A stretch of 64,000 nt of DNA, taken from Winslowiella arboricola (GTDB taxonomy: Bacteria; Pseudomonadota; Gammaproteobacteria; Enterobacterales; Enterobacteriaceae). Both the position numbers and the translations under genes were made by a program. The DNA lies in NCBI RefSeq assembly GCF_025527015.1, contig NZ_JAODIM010000041.1, positions 434,001-498,000 on the forward strand. Reading direction: 5' to 3'. Shown in pieces: positions 17,471 through 25,303 of the stretch. Below the pieces are notes generated by a model. It was not told where the DNA came from. It ran no database searches and worked only from the letters and a program-made list of their open reading frames with translations. The stretch's first letter is position 1, and each line of letters begins with the position of its first letter.

Positions 17471-17680
17471 TTATTTATGCTTTTTATTCACTTGTCTTTT
17501 AATCCAGAACCAATAGCCCACAATTAAGACCAAAATAAACAAGCCAATTGACTGAATGGCATACTCTTCCCAATAATTAACCGCGAACATAGCAAATATC
17601 AGAATCAGAACTGCCGGAATGTATCCGGTAAGTTCCCAGATAATTCCATCCCTTAAAAATTTTAATAACCTGATAATCAT
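17471..17680 (-). CDS. small two-helix membrane protein, candidate immunity protein
   Basis: 69 residues with two clear membrane helices, about 17-34 (ELTGYIPAVLILIFAMFA) and 43-60 (IQSIGLFILVLIVGYWFW), and a basic tail (IKRQVNKKHK). I do not recognise the family. The ATG overlaps the stop of the preceding 232-residue gene by four bases (ATGA), so the two are translated together. The region is visibly more AT-rich than the flanking genes. A tiny inner-membrane protein coupled to a gene with hydrophobic segments is the usual layout of an immunity protein for a membrane-acting toxin. This is a hypothesis. Confidence 0.6.
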   Translation of the reverse strand: MIIRLLKFLRDGIIWELTGYIPAVLILIFAMFAVNYWEEYAIQSIGLFILVLIVGYWFWIKRQVNKKHK

Positions 17681-18375
17681 AATATTAACCTCATCAACCC
17701 TTCGGCAAGTTCTTTATCTGTTCTCATAAATTGACTGAAATAATTGTTTCTTGCGATAACAGGTTCAACCAGAAAATACAACATCTCGAGGTTGAGACTG
17801 TAAAGCGCATGATAATAAATACTATTGAAATATCTTAACTCTTCAGCTTTTTTAGCAGCTTTATCAACAAGACCATAGACAGACAATGCAAAAACTCCGC
17901 CTTTAGCATATCTTTTCAATCGTTCTCTGGAAAGTATAGGAGTTATGGAGAAGGAGTTAAATATAACCAAGGTGATTCCTGATACAATTGTGGAATGTGT
18001 CAGATAATTGCTGCTGAAAATTGCCCCCATCTTAATCATCTGGCTCTCAATTTTCCTGACTTCGTCTTCAGACAGCCCTGTCAGCCAGGTTTCAACATAG
18101 ATATGGATCAAATCGTAGATTATTTCTCTGCGTTTTATCAGTTCAGAAATACCCAACACAAATCGCTTATCTTCATTTTTGAGATTCTGGCAGACATCTT
18201 GATAATTATCGGTCAGGCAGGAAATATACCAGGTAAGCCGCGTAAAAGCATCAGCTATCATGTTTCCCTGTTTTACCATTTGCTCGCCAACTCCACCAAG
18301 AGCACGTTTCAGCCTCAAAGCAATATATCTGTCTGCTTCCAGTGATGTGATAATTTGACGGTTACTGTACGCCAT
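17677..18375 (-). CDS. unknown 232-residue protein, candidate membrane-targeting toxin/effector
   Basis: No recognised domain and no signal peptide. The start has an excellent ribosome-binding site (AAGGAG, eight bases ahead of ATG). The N-terminal 120 residues are amphipathic and mostly helical (LRLKRALGGVGEQMVKQG, RREIIYDLIHIYVETW). A hydrophobic stretch follows (THSTIVSGITLVIFNSFSI), then the glycine-rich GGVFALSVYGLVDKAAKKA. Size, lack of a leader, internal hydrophobic segments and the overlapping small membrane gene match the general layout of pore-forming type VI effectors such as Serratia Ssp6 with Sip6. I could not test homology. No secretion genes lie in the window. A regulator or stress protein cannot be excluded. 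Confidence 0.6.
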   Translation of the reverse strand: MAYSNRQIITSLEADRYIALRLKRALGGVGEQMVKQGNMIADAFTRLTWYISCLTDNYQDVCQNLKNEDKRFVLGISELIKRREIIYDLIHIYVETWLTGLSEDEVRKIESQMIKMGAIFSSNYLTHSTIVSGITLVIFNSFSITPILSRERLKRYAKGGVFALSVYGLVDKAAKKAEELRYFNSIYYHALYSLNLEMLYFLVEPVIARNNYFSQFMRTDKELAEGLMRLIL

Positions 18376-18419
18376 CCTGGCGGCTCCTTAACTCCATTTT
18401 TCAGCAGATAATGCCATAG

Positions 18420-18542
18420 CTTTTAACTGAGAAAAAAGATCCGAATCAAAAATTGAGGATCATTGCATTTATCGTGGTCAGCATGCTGATTGTGATGCTG
18501 TCGGTTGGAAAGACCCATGACATCAAGCGGGAAAATATCTGA
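18420..18542 (+). pseudogene. short reading frame, possibly the 3' remnant of a lost gene or a tiny membrane protein
   Basis: Between an in-frame TAG at 18417 and a TGA at 18540-18542 there is an open stretch reading KKDPNQKLRIIAFIVVSMLI and ending KTHDIKRENI. It has a coding-like composition with one hydrophobic helix but no ATG start with a ribosome-binding site; TTG at 18453 is possible. A strong + strand terminator follows only a few bases after the stop. That fits a real 3' end. The upstream part may have been replaced by the toxin-like pair, or this is a roughly 30-residue membrane peptide. Confidence 0.35.
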
Positions 18543-18547
18543 CGATA

Positions 18548-18580
18548 ACAGCGGCATCCGGCGATGCCGCTATTTTTTTT
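18548..18580 (+). terminator. Rho-independent terminator
   Basis: The stem AGCGGCATC/GATGCCGCT with a short CGGC loop is followed by a run of nine T (ATTTTTTTTT) on the + strand. It lies directly after the short frame ending at 18542. There is no A-run on its left side, so it is oriented for + transcripts and not for the minus-strand isomerase gene that ends at 18584. Confidence 0.8.
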
Positions 18581-18583
18581 TGG

Positions 18584-19222
18584 TTATGCCACCAGCTGAC
18601 GGACAAAATCCTCGATCTGTTTGTCCTGGCAGTTTTCAAAGAAGCACTGCTGGAAACGCTGGCCGCTAACCGCGGTTTTCACCAGCTCAGGGTCAATCGC
18701 ACGTAGGGTATCGAGATAGTTCTCCTTCACCACCGCCGCTTTCACCTGATTCAGAATGCCGGCATTACGCACCTGTGGCTCTTTGCGCTCCTGCGGATAA
18801 CCCTGACCGGTTTCACCAGTGAAGGCTTTTTCAAAGATAAAGCGCAGGTTCAGTTCAGCCCCCCAGCCAAAGCCTTTGGCGAACGGCAGCGCCAGCGCAT
18901 TGCCGTTATTGATTTGCGCAAACAGGAAGGCGTCAGCCGGATCGATACAGTAACCACAGACCACGCCCGGATGGATATTTAGTGACATCAGCGCGCCTTG
19001 TCCGGTGCCGCAGCCGGTAATCACAAAATCCACCGCTTTCGCGTTCAGCAGAATGCTGGCCATAATGCCAAGATGGATATAGGTCAGATGATGATCCTGT
19101 TCATCGCTCATGCCGACGTTGTAAACCGGGTAGTCTTTGCTGGCGGCCACCTGCTGCAGCTCTTTCAATACCACGGCGTTTTTACCCGCCTGACTGTTCT
19201 CCATCATCAGTGCAATTTTCAT
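18584..19222 (-). CDS. RpiB/LacA/LacB-family sugar-phosphate isomerase
   Basis: 212 residues from MKIALMMENSQAGKNAVVLK. The frame opens 25 codons earlier, but that extension runs through a KdgR operator and is implausible. Family motifs are ITGCGTGQGALMSLNIHPGV (the phosphate/ring-opening loop) and GYCIDPADAFLFAQINNGNA. Relatives interconvert aldose and ketose phosphates. The C-terminal 60 residues are longer than in RpiB, as in the pectin-associated subfamily. It is divergent from ogl with two KdgR boxes between them, so it probably acts in uronate or pectin-derived sugar metabolism. The exact reaction is not known from sequence. Confidence 0.85.
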   Translation of the reverse strand: MKIALMMENSQAGKNAVVLKELQQVAASKDYPVYNVGMSDEQDHHLTYIHLGIMASILLNAKAVDFVITGCGTGQGALMSLNIHPGVVCGYCIDPADAFLFAQINNGNALALPFAKGFGWGAELNLRFIFEKAFTGETGQGYPQERKEPQVRNAGILNQVKAAVVKENYLDTLRAIDPELVKTAVSGQRFQQCFFENCQDKQIEDFVRQLVA

Positions 19223-19280
19223 GGTTCTCCCCTTTACTTCATTGGCTAAGGAACAGAGGGTGGTTATCACCACCAGATTT

Positions 19281-19297
19281 ATGAAACATTGTTTCAT
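19281..19297 (-). promoter_or_regulatory. KdgR operator upstream of the isomerase gene
   Basis: ATGAAACATTGTTTCAT is a perfect 17-base palindrome matching the KdgR box (GAAA...TTTC core). It lies 59-75 bases ahead of the isomerase start. KdgR is an IclR-type repressor of pectin catabolism that is released by 2-keto-3-deoxygluconate. Its gene is not in this window. Confidence 0.8.
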
Positions 19298-19343
19298 TTT
19301 TATAAGGTAATGTCTCTCACCCAGGTAGAATTCTGCGCAATTT

Positions 19344-19363
19344 ATTGTGACCCTGCTCGCAAA
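19344..19363 (+). promoter_or_regulatory. CRP-like site between isomerase gene and ogl
   Basis: TGTGA-CCCTGC-TCGCA at 19346-19361 differs from TGTGA-N6-TCACA at one position. It sits between the two KdgR boxes of the divergent promoters and could serve both directions. Combined KdgR repression and CRP activation is the classic control of pectin catabolic genes in Dickeya and Pectobacterium. Confidence 0.6.
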
Positions 19364-19416
19364 TCCTTCGGTTGCCGCTCGGCAGACGAGGTGAAAAGGA
19401 TATGCTTGGCTTAATT

Positions 19417-19434
19417 ATGAAACAACGTTTCAAT
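19417..19434 (+). promoter_or_regulatory. KdgR operator upstream of ogl
   Basis: ATGAAACAACGTTTCAAT contains TGAAAC and GTTTCA arms with a 3-base spacer, the same geometry as the box at 19281-19297. It lies 34-51 bases ahead of the ogl start, where a bound repressor would block the promoter or early elongation. Confidence 0.78.
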
Positions 19435-19467
19435 AAAAATTAAAGCCAGTCTGATAAGGAGAAGAGT

Positions 19468-20634
19468 ATGGCGAAGGGCTTACGCATTAAACTTCCTTTC
19501 CACCACTTCCAGGATGCAGAAACCGGGGCAAACATTACCCGACTCACGCCGCCGGACGTCCTTTGTCACCGTAATTACTTCTATCAGAAGTGCTTTACCC
19601 GTGACGGTAACCATCTGCTGTTTGCCGCTGAGTTCGATGGCAATCGCAACTATTACCTGCTCGATCTGCATCAGCAGGAGGCGTTACAGCTGACAGAAGG
19701 CAAAGGTGATAATACGTTTGGCGGCTTTCTTTCCGATGACGATCGCTATCTGTGGTATGTCAAAAATGAACGCAGCCTGCAACGTGTGGATCTTGCCACG
19801 CTGGAAGAGACCAGCATTTATCAGGTACCGGCTGACTGGGTCGGTTACGGCACCTGGGTGGCGAACAGCGACTGCACGCAACTGGTTGGCATTGAAATCG
19901 CCCGTGAAGACTGGGAACCGCTAACCGACTGGCAAATTTTCCAGCGTTTCTTTGAGAAAAACCCGCACTGTCGCCTGTTGCGTATCGATCTGAAAAGCGG
20001 CGCAGCGCAAATTATCCACCAGCAGCATCTGTGGCTGGGCCATCCGATATACCGTCCGCACGACAACAGCACCGTCGCCTTCTGCCATGAAGGACCGCAT
20101 GACCTGATCGATGCACGAATGTGGTTGATCAACGAAGATGGCAGCAATATGCGTAAAGTAAAACATCATGCGCCAGGTGAAAGCTGCACCCATGAATTCT
20201 GGGTGCCGGACGGATCGGCGCTGATCTATGTCTCTTATCATAAGGATCGGCCGGATCGTCAGATCTGCCGCTTTAACCCGGATACAGAGTACAACGAAGT
20301 GCTGATGACCATGCCCGCCTGCTCGCATCTGATGAGTAATGAGAATGGCACGCTGCTGGTCGGCGATGGTTCCGGAACGCCGGTCGATGTGCAGGACACC
20401 AGCGGCTACACTATCGATAATGATCCTTGGCTGTATGTGTTTGATGTGGCACAACGCAGTTATTTCCGCCTGGCGGCGCATAACAGTTCATGGCGCGTGC
20501 TGAATGGCGACCGCCAGGTCACTCATCCGCATCCGTCATTTACGCCAGATGGTCGTCAGGTGCTGTTTACCTCTGATTATCAGGGGCAACCTGCGCTCTA
20601 TCTCGCTGCACTGCCCGATCCATTAACCGCTTAA
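19468..20634 (+). CDS. ogl: oligogalacturonate lyase
   Basis: 388 residues with no signal peptide, so cytoplasmic. The length and sequence follow the seven-bladed beta-propeller lyases of family PL22. Residues known from Yersinia enterocolitica OGL occur at the same numbers: the catalytic base H242 (CTHEFW) and the manganese ligands H287 (ACSHLMS), Q350, H353 and H355 (RQVTHPHPSF). The enzyme splits saturated and unsaturated digalacturonate into 5-keto-4-deoxyuronate after uptake of pectin fragments. A KdgR box and a CRP-like site lie upstream, and kdgF follows 18 bases downstream. No pectate lyase or KduI/KduD gene is in the window. Confidence 0.95.
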   Translation: MAKGLRIKLPFHHFQDAETGANITRLTPPDVLCHRNYFYQKCFTRDGNHLLFAAEFDGNRNYYLLDLHQQEALQLTEGKGDNTFGGFLSDDDRYLWYVKNERSLQRVDLATLEETSIYQVPADWVGYGTWVANSDCTQLVGIEIAREDWEPLTDWQIFQRFFEKNPHCRLLRIDLKSGAAQIIHQQHLWLGHPIYRPHDNSTVAFCHEGPHDLIDARMWLINEDGSNMRKVKHHAPGESCTHEFWVPDGSALIYVSYHKDRPDRQICRFNPDTEYNEVLMTMPACSHLMSNENGTLLVGDGSGTPVDVQDTSGYTIDNDPWLYVFDVAQRSYFRLAAHNSSWRVLNGDRQVTHPHPSFTPDGRQVLFTSDYQGQPALYLAALPDPLTA

Positions 20635-20651
20635 TATTCACAGGACCCCTT

Positions 20652-20975
20652 ATGTTTACCTTTAAAAAAGAGACCAGACTGGAAGATTTAGGCAACGGCG
20701 TAACGCGCCGGATTCTGGCGCATAGCGGCGGTATGATGGCGGTAGAGGTGAATTTTGCCAAAGATGCGGTAGGACCGCTGCACCACCATCCCCATGAGCA
20801 GCTGACCTATGTATTGTCAGGACGTTTTGCTTTTACCATTGATGGCGTCACCCATGAAGTGGGCGCAGGCGATACGCTGTATAAGCAGCCGCATGTGGTT
20901 CATGGTTGTGTCTGTCTGGAAGCGGGCACCCTGCTGGATACCTTTACGCCGCAGCGCGAAGATTTTCTTTCGTGA
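20652..20975 (+). CDS. kdgF: KdgF-like cupin, pectin/uronate degradation
   Basis: 107 residues forming one cupin. The metal-binding motif is GPLHHHPHEQLTYVLSGR (His-rich, with the Glu/Gln spacing of cupin motif 1), and motif 2 is in YKQPHVVHGC. KdgF converts unsaturated galacturonate products of pectin or alginate lyases into the linear keturonate, 5-keto-4-deoxyuronate, and so speeds up their catabolism. It is co-transcribed with ogl. A cluster of type A palindromes follows its stop. Confidence 0.88.
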   Translation: MFTFKKETRLEDLGNGVTRRILAHSGGMMAVEVNFAKDAVGPLHHHPHEQLTYVLSGRFAFTIDGVTHEVGAGDTLYKQPHVVHGCVCLEAGTLLDTFTPQREDFLS

Positions 20976-20991
20976 GATTGGATTTAAGAAA

Positions 20992-21098
20992 GGGCGGCGA
21001 TAACGCCGCCCCTACATCATTAAACCGTAGGGGCGGCGTTATCGCCGCCCGTGTTGATAATTTGCACCGGCCATAATGACGGCGTTATCGCCGCCCGT
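20992..21098 (+). repeat. cluster of three type A REP-like palindromes
   Basis: The gap between convergent kdgF and the cytochrome c gene holds a minus-oriented copy (20992-21015), a complete plus copy (21027-21052) and a 5'-shortened plus copy (21079-21098). Copies two and three are joined by a spacer containing ATAATTTGCACC. The 37 bases at 21060-21096 recur at 62488-62524 in inverse orientation with only three mismatches by eye, so the spacer belongs to the mobile or repeated unit. Confidence 0.85.
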
Positions 21099-21128
21099 GT
21101 TAATGAGTAGCGCCGGTAGCCCCTGCGA

Positions 21129-22445
21129 TTATTTCAGTTTCTCAATATCCGCATTACCCTGATAACTGACCACCGTTTCATCTTTTCGCACCTTCGCCAC
21201 ATCCTTCGCGCTAACGCTGCTGCTGGCGGTATTGCCCCAGCTGGTGCGGATAAAGTTGACCACATCCGCCACCTGCTGATCGTTCATACGCCAGCCGAAA
21301 GCAGGCATGGTAATCGCTGATGGCGCGCCCTTAACGCCAGGCAGAGTATTACCGGTCAGAACGATATGGATCAGTGAAGTCGCATCGTCCGCCTGTACCA
21401 CTGCATTGCCGCGCAGTTCCGGGAAGAAACGCTTATAGCCACTGCCATCGGTTTTATGACAGGCCGCGCAGCTGTCGACATACAGCGCTGCGCCGGTTTT
21501 GCTGTCATCGCCGCGCCACAAGGCCTGCGCCACGCTGTCATCCGGTTTAAAGCCCACCTGGTTTGGATCGCGCGCACCCAGTGACTTCAGATAACGGGCA
21601 ATCGCCGTCGCATCTTCGGCAGTCAGATGTTGCAGACTGTGCTCGACCACATCGCTCATGCCGCCAAACACCGCAGTATGATCGTTGCGTCCGGTACGCA
21701 GGAACTGCACCAGATCGTCTTCGCTCCAGCGGCCCAAACCATCACGGTTGTCACCACGCAGATTATTGGCGTTCCAGCCATCGATCGGCGCGTTGCTACC
21801 GGCAAGATAGTCGCTGCCTTTATCATCATTAAGCGCTTTTTCCTGCATGGTGATACTGCGTGGCGTATGACAGGCGCCGCAGTGTCCCAGCCCTTCCACC
21901 AGATAGCGGCCACGCGCCAGCAGCGGATCTTCACCCGCCTTTGGCTGGAAGGCTTTAACATCCGGCGCAAACACGCCGCGCCAGATTGCCAGCGGCCAGC
22001 GCATCGACAGTGGCCATGGAATATCGCTATCCTGATTCGCCTGCGCTACCGGCGCCACGCCATGCATAAAGTAAGCATACAGCGCCTGCATATCCTCATC
22101 GCTGACTACCGCATAAGAGGGATAAGGCATCGCCGGATAGAGCGTATCGCCGTTTTTCGCCACACCATGACGTACCGCTTTCTGGAAGTCATCGTAACTG
22201 TAGTCGCCAATTCCGCTCTGTTTATCCGGCGTGATATTGGTGGAGTAAATCGTGCCAATTGGCGTCGCCATCGGCAGACCACCGGCAAAAGCTTTTCCGC
22301 CTTTGCTGGTATGACAGGCCACGCAGTCGCCCGCGCGCGCCAGATAGTCGCCGCGCTTAATCAGATCGCTGCCATCCTGTGCCTGTACGCCAAAGGTCAC
22401 TGCGCCCAGTAACAGGGCGGATATCCAGTTTTTCATCGCCATCAT
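21129..22445 (-). CDS. triheme cytochrome c subunit of gluconate 2-dehydrogenase-type complex
   Basis: 438 residues with an N-terminal signal peptide/anchor (LLLGAVTFGVQA). Three heme-attachment motifs are seen: CVACH (41-45), CGACH (189-193) and CAACH (326-330). This layout matches the membrane-anchored cytochrome subunit of FAD-dependent gluconate, sorbitol and 2-ketogluconate dehydrogenases, which passes electrons from the flavoprotein to ubiquinone. It is the last gene of a three-gene operon, two bases after the flavoprotein stop. The products act in the periplasm. Confidence 0.9.
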   Translation of the reverse strand: MMAMKNWISALLLGAVTFGVQAQDGSDLIKRGDYLARAGDCVACHTSKGGKAFAGGLPMATPIGTIYSTNITPDKQSGIGDYSYDDFQKAVRHGVAKNGDTLYPAMPYPSYAVVSDEDMQALYAYFMHGVAPVAQANQDSDIPWPLSMRWPLAIWRGVFAPDVKAFQPKAGEDPLLARGRYLVEGLGHCGACHTPRSITMQEKALNDDKGSDYLAGSNAPIDGWNANNLRGDNRDGLGRWSEDDLVQFLRTGRNDHTAVFGGMSDVVEHSLQHLTAEDATAIARYLKSLGARDPNQVGFKPDDSVAQALWRGDDSKTGAALYVDSCAACHKTDGSGYKRFFPELRGNAVVQADDATSLIHIVLTGNTLPGVKGAPSAITMPAFGWRMNDQQVADVVNFIRTSWGNTASSSVSAKDVAKVRKDETVVSYQGNADIEKLK

Positions 22446-22447
22446 CC

Positions 22448-24232
22448 TTATGCCTGCACCAGCGGACCGGGGTTTTTCAGATACTGTTCACGGATAGCTT
22501 TGGCTGACCAGTAAGTCAGCGCCGCCACCATGCCTGTCGGGTTATAGCCCAGCCCCTGCGGGAAGGCTGATGCGCCCGGCACAAACACGTTCGGCACATC
22601 CCAGCTCTGCAGATAACGGTTAATGGCGCTGGTTTTCGGATCCTCACCCATAATCGCGCCGCCGTTCATATGGGTAGTCTGATAAACGGTGGTATCGAAG
22701 TGAGCGCCCGCTTTTTTCGGCGCGCCGGTGATCAGCTTTGGATTCATCGCTTCAGCGATGGTATGCATGCGGTTATGCATAAACTGCGACATTTTGATGT
22801 CGTTATCTTGCCAGTCAAAGGTCATACGCAGCAGCGGCTGACCATACGCATCTTTATAGTTAGGATCGAGGTCGAGATAGTTAGCGCGATAAGACTGATG
22901 CGCACCGTGGGCATCCATCGACACATGATGGGTGTAGTGATCGGCCACCGCGGCTTTCCACTGGCTGCCCCAGGCTGGCGTTCCAGGCGGTACTGGCAGG
23001 CCGGAAATCGGTTTCACTCCCGCCTGGTTTACCCAGAATGGCGAACCACCGACAAAACCATATTTGCTGTGATCAAAGTTATCGGCGTTAAAGTCATCGA
23101 TACCCACCCCGGCGCCACCCGCGCCAATAAAGTTATTGGTATGCACATCTTTATCGAAGAAGGCTTTGATAGTGGAGATATTCTGGTAGGCAAAGTTGCG
23201 TCCTACCGTGCCTTCATTGGTTACCGGGTTATAGGGCTGGCCAATCCCGGACAGCAGCATCAGATGGACGTTATGGAACTGGAAAGCAGAGAGGATCACC
23301 AGATCGGCCGGTTGTACCTGCTCACGTCCCTGCGCATCAATATAGGTCACGCCGGTGGCGCGCTTTTTATCGTCGGTCAGATTGACGCGCAGCACATGCG
23401 AGTTGACGCGCAGCTCAAACTTCGGCTCCTGACGCAGTGCTGGCAGGATATTTACGTTGGGTGAGGCCTTGGAGTACATATAGCAGGCGTAACCGCTGCA
23501 ATAGCCGCAGAAGTTGCACGGGCCCATCTGCGCGCCATAGGTATTGGTGTAAGGGCCGGAAGTATTTGCTGACGGCAGATCGTAGGGATGATAACCCACT
23601 GATTCTGCGGCTTTGGCAAACAGCTGTGCCGAGAACGTGCGCTTTTGTGCGGGCAGCGGGAAGTCGCTGGAACGATCCGGCGCAAACGGGTTGCCGCCTT
23701 TCTCTTTGCCGACCACTTTGCCTTTGATACTCCACGCCGAGCCGGAAGTACCAAATACTTTTTCCGCCTGGTCGAAGAACGGCTCCAGTTCATCGTAGTT
23801 AACACCAAAGTCCTGAATGGTCATGCCATCCGGGATAAAGTTTTTGCCGTAGCGTTCTTCGTAATGGCTACGCATCCGCAGCTCAATCGGGTCTACGCGG
23901 AAATGGACGCCCGACCAGTGCAGACCCGCGCCGCCAGTACCGGTGCCGGGTAAAAATGCCGCCAGCTGACGATAAGGCTGGGCGGTTTGCGCCGCATTAT
24001 GGCGAATGGTGACGGTGCTTTTCGACAGATCCTGGAACAGTTTTTTACGTACGTTATAGGTCAGTTCGTCGATCACCTGCGGATACGCGCCATCAGGATA
24101 GGTATCGCGATGCGGGCCGCGTTCCAGCGCCACCACATTCAGTCCGGCTTCGGTCAGCTCTTTCGCCATAATCGATCCGGCCCAGCCGAAACCGACAATC
24201 ACCGCATCCACTTTTTTCATTTCATTTGCCAT
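22448..24232 (-). CDS. GMC-family flavoprotein subunit of gluconate 2-dehydrogenase-type complex
   Basis: 594 residues. The FAD-binding GxGxxG is at 14-19 (VGFGWAGS), and the GMC active site is in the C-terminal third (TTHMNGGAIMGEDPKTS, PGASAFPQGLGYNPTG). The protein has no leader of its own; such subunits are carried across the membrane with the Tat-signal-bearing small subunit. CNFCGYCSGYACYMYSKASP is cysteine-rich and recalls the Fe-S cluster-binding segment reported for related dehydrogenases. The likely reaction is periplasmic oxidation of gluconate to 2-ketogluconate; a 2-ketogluconate or sorbitol substrate is possible. It starts two bases after the small-subunit gene. Confidence 0.9.
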   Translation of the reverse strand: MANEMKKVDAVIVGFGWAGSIMAKELTEAGLNVVALERGPHRDTYPDGAYPQVIDELTYNVRKKLFQDLSKSTVTIRHNAAQTAQPYRQLAAFLPGTGTGGAGLHWSGVHFRVDPIELRMRSHYEERYGKNFIPDGMTIQDFGVNYDELEPFFDQAEKVFGTSGSAWSIKGKVVGKEKGGNPFAPDRSSDFPLPAQKRTFSAQLFAKAAESVGYHPYDLPSANTSGPYTNTYGAQMGPCNFCGYCSGYACYMYSKASPNVNILPALRQEPKFELRVNSHVLRVNLTDDKKRATGVTYIDAQGREQVQPADLVILSAFQFHNVHLMLLSGIGQPYNPVTNEGTVGRNFAYQNISTIKAFFDKDVHTNNFIGAGGAGVGIDDFNADNFDHSKYGFVGGSPFWVNQAGVKPISGLPVPPGTPAWGSQWKAAVADHYTHHVSMDAHGAHQSYRANYLDLDPNYKDAYGQPLLRMTFDWQDNDIKMSQFMHNRMHTIAEAMNPKLITGAPKKAGAHFDTTVYQTTHMNGGAIMGEDPKTSAINRYLQSWDVPNVFVPGASAFPQGLGYNPTGMVAALTYWSAKAIREQYLKNPGPLVQA

Positions 24233-24234
24233 GG

Positions 24235-24975
24235 TTATGCTCTTTCCCCGCGAATCGACACTGGCGGGAACGGATACTGTTCGCCGCGCTCTACCCAGTC
24301 CATAAAATCAGCCCGGGCGCCCGGGAAGCCGATAAGCGTCCAGCCGACCATCCCCTGATTGCCACCGTGGACCGGATCGCTGAAGAAGCCTTCACGGGTG
24401 TTCTGTAACAGATAAGAGAAAAAGACTTTGGCTGGCAGTTGTTTAAATTCGGCGCTGCCGCGCTCAAAAGCCTGCAACAGGGCGTCCTGCTGTGACGCGG
24501 AAAGTTGCGCAAAGACTTTGCCATGCTGCGCTGTGGCGTAGTCGTCGGCATCAGCCAGACCAAGACGGTAGATCTGCTGCGGCACCAGCGGCAGCTGATA
24601 GCCCAGCGCCGGATCGGCATCAGCATCAAACGGCCCCTGCATATACCAGTTACTGCCGGTGGCGTAAGGGGTATTCATCTGGCGATCGATATACTCCGGC
24701 ACGCCCGCTTCCAGCGCGCCCGGGCCACGCTCATCAGCGGGGATCAGACGGGCAACCGCCGCCTGCAGAAAAGCATACTCTTCGCGGGTAAACCAGGTGG
24801 GTTGATAATCTTTCGCCTGCTGCGGCGCGGCAGGGGCATTGCTCTGTTTTGCCTGAGCTTCTGCTGCCAGTGCCAGCGAACCGATGCCGCTACCGCCAAT
24901 CGCCACGGCCGGAGCCAGTGAAATGGTTCTCAGAAGGAAGTCTCTCCTGGTGCTGCCTGTTTTTTCTTGTGACAT
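24235..24975 (-). CDS. gluconate 2-dehydrogenase subunit 3 family protein (Tat-exported small subunit)
   Basis: 246 residues. A twin-arginine leader is plain: [20 protein letters not shown], with cleavage expected near ALAAEA. The mature part ([33 protein letters not shown]) is the DUF1348/gluconate-dehydrogenase subunit 3 fold, which escorts the flavoprotein through the Tat pathway and stabilises it. It is the first gene of the operon. A GntR-type palindrome lies 107-122 bases upstream. Confidence 0.9.
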   Translation of the reverse strand: MSQEKTGSTRRDFLLRTISLAPAVAIGGSGIGSLALAAEAQAKQSNAPAAPQQAKDYQPTWFTREEYAFLQAAVARLIPADERGPGALEAGVPEYIDRQMNTPYATGSNWYMQGPFDADADPALGYQLPLVPQQIYRLGLADADDYATAQHGKVFAQLSASQQDALLQAFERGSAEFKQLPAKVFFSYLLQNTREGFFSDPVHGGNQGMVGWTLIGFPGARADFMDWVERGEQYPFPPVSIRGERA

Positions 24976-25081
24976 TACATTGCCTTAACACGCTGCCGCC
25001 ATGCGACGCGTATAAACAGTTAACTTGCGGTTTTATCGTTTTTATTTTGGTTATTGCGGGGTATCTGGCTGTTACATTCAA

Positions 25082-25097
25082 TTGTTACCGGTAACAA
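25082..25097 (-). promoter_or_regulatory. GntR (LacI-family) type operator upstream of the gluconate dehydrogenase operon
   Basis: TTGTTACCGGTAACAA is a perfect 16-base palindrome. It matches the gluconate repressor operator of E. coli (TGTTACC-centre-TAACA). It lies about 110 bases upstream of the small-subunit gene, within the 328-base gap to divergent sbmA. This links the dehydrogenase to gluconate induction. No gntR gene is in the window, and apart from this site I see nothing definite in the gap. Confidence 0.72.
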
Positions 25098-25303
25098 GCC
25101 GATCTATTCTAACAGCATTTGTAGGGAATATTCATAGCCTGGAAACAAAAGCACACAAAATGCTTAACATTTCCGTATCACTTCACGCGAATCGGCGAGA
25201 ATAATCTTACGCGCAACGCGTTTGTTACGCCCGGACACAACCCACCACAGACTGTAAACAGTCAATGACGCTATAACTGTCTGACAACAATAGCGGAGCA
25301 CCT

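Noticed and set aside
17174-17527. 117-codon + frame ahead of the toxin-like pair
   Set aside because: It overlaps the GntR start and its promoter region, has a mixed composition and no recognisable features or ribosome-binding site.
19223-19297. 25-codon extension of the RpiB-like isomerase
   Set aside because: It would run through a perfect KdgR operator; the internal Met starts the conserved domain.
20992-21098. CRISPR array
   Set aside because: Three palindromic copies in mixed orientation with uneven spacing, no constant spacer length and no cas genes; REP-like elements explain them.
21627-22412. 261-codon frame on the + strand
   Set aside because: It lies wholly antisense to the triheme cytochrome c gene, whose three CxxCH motifs prove the minus frame; it has no family features or ribosome-binding site.
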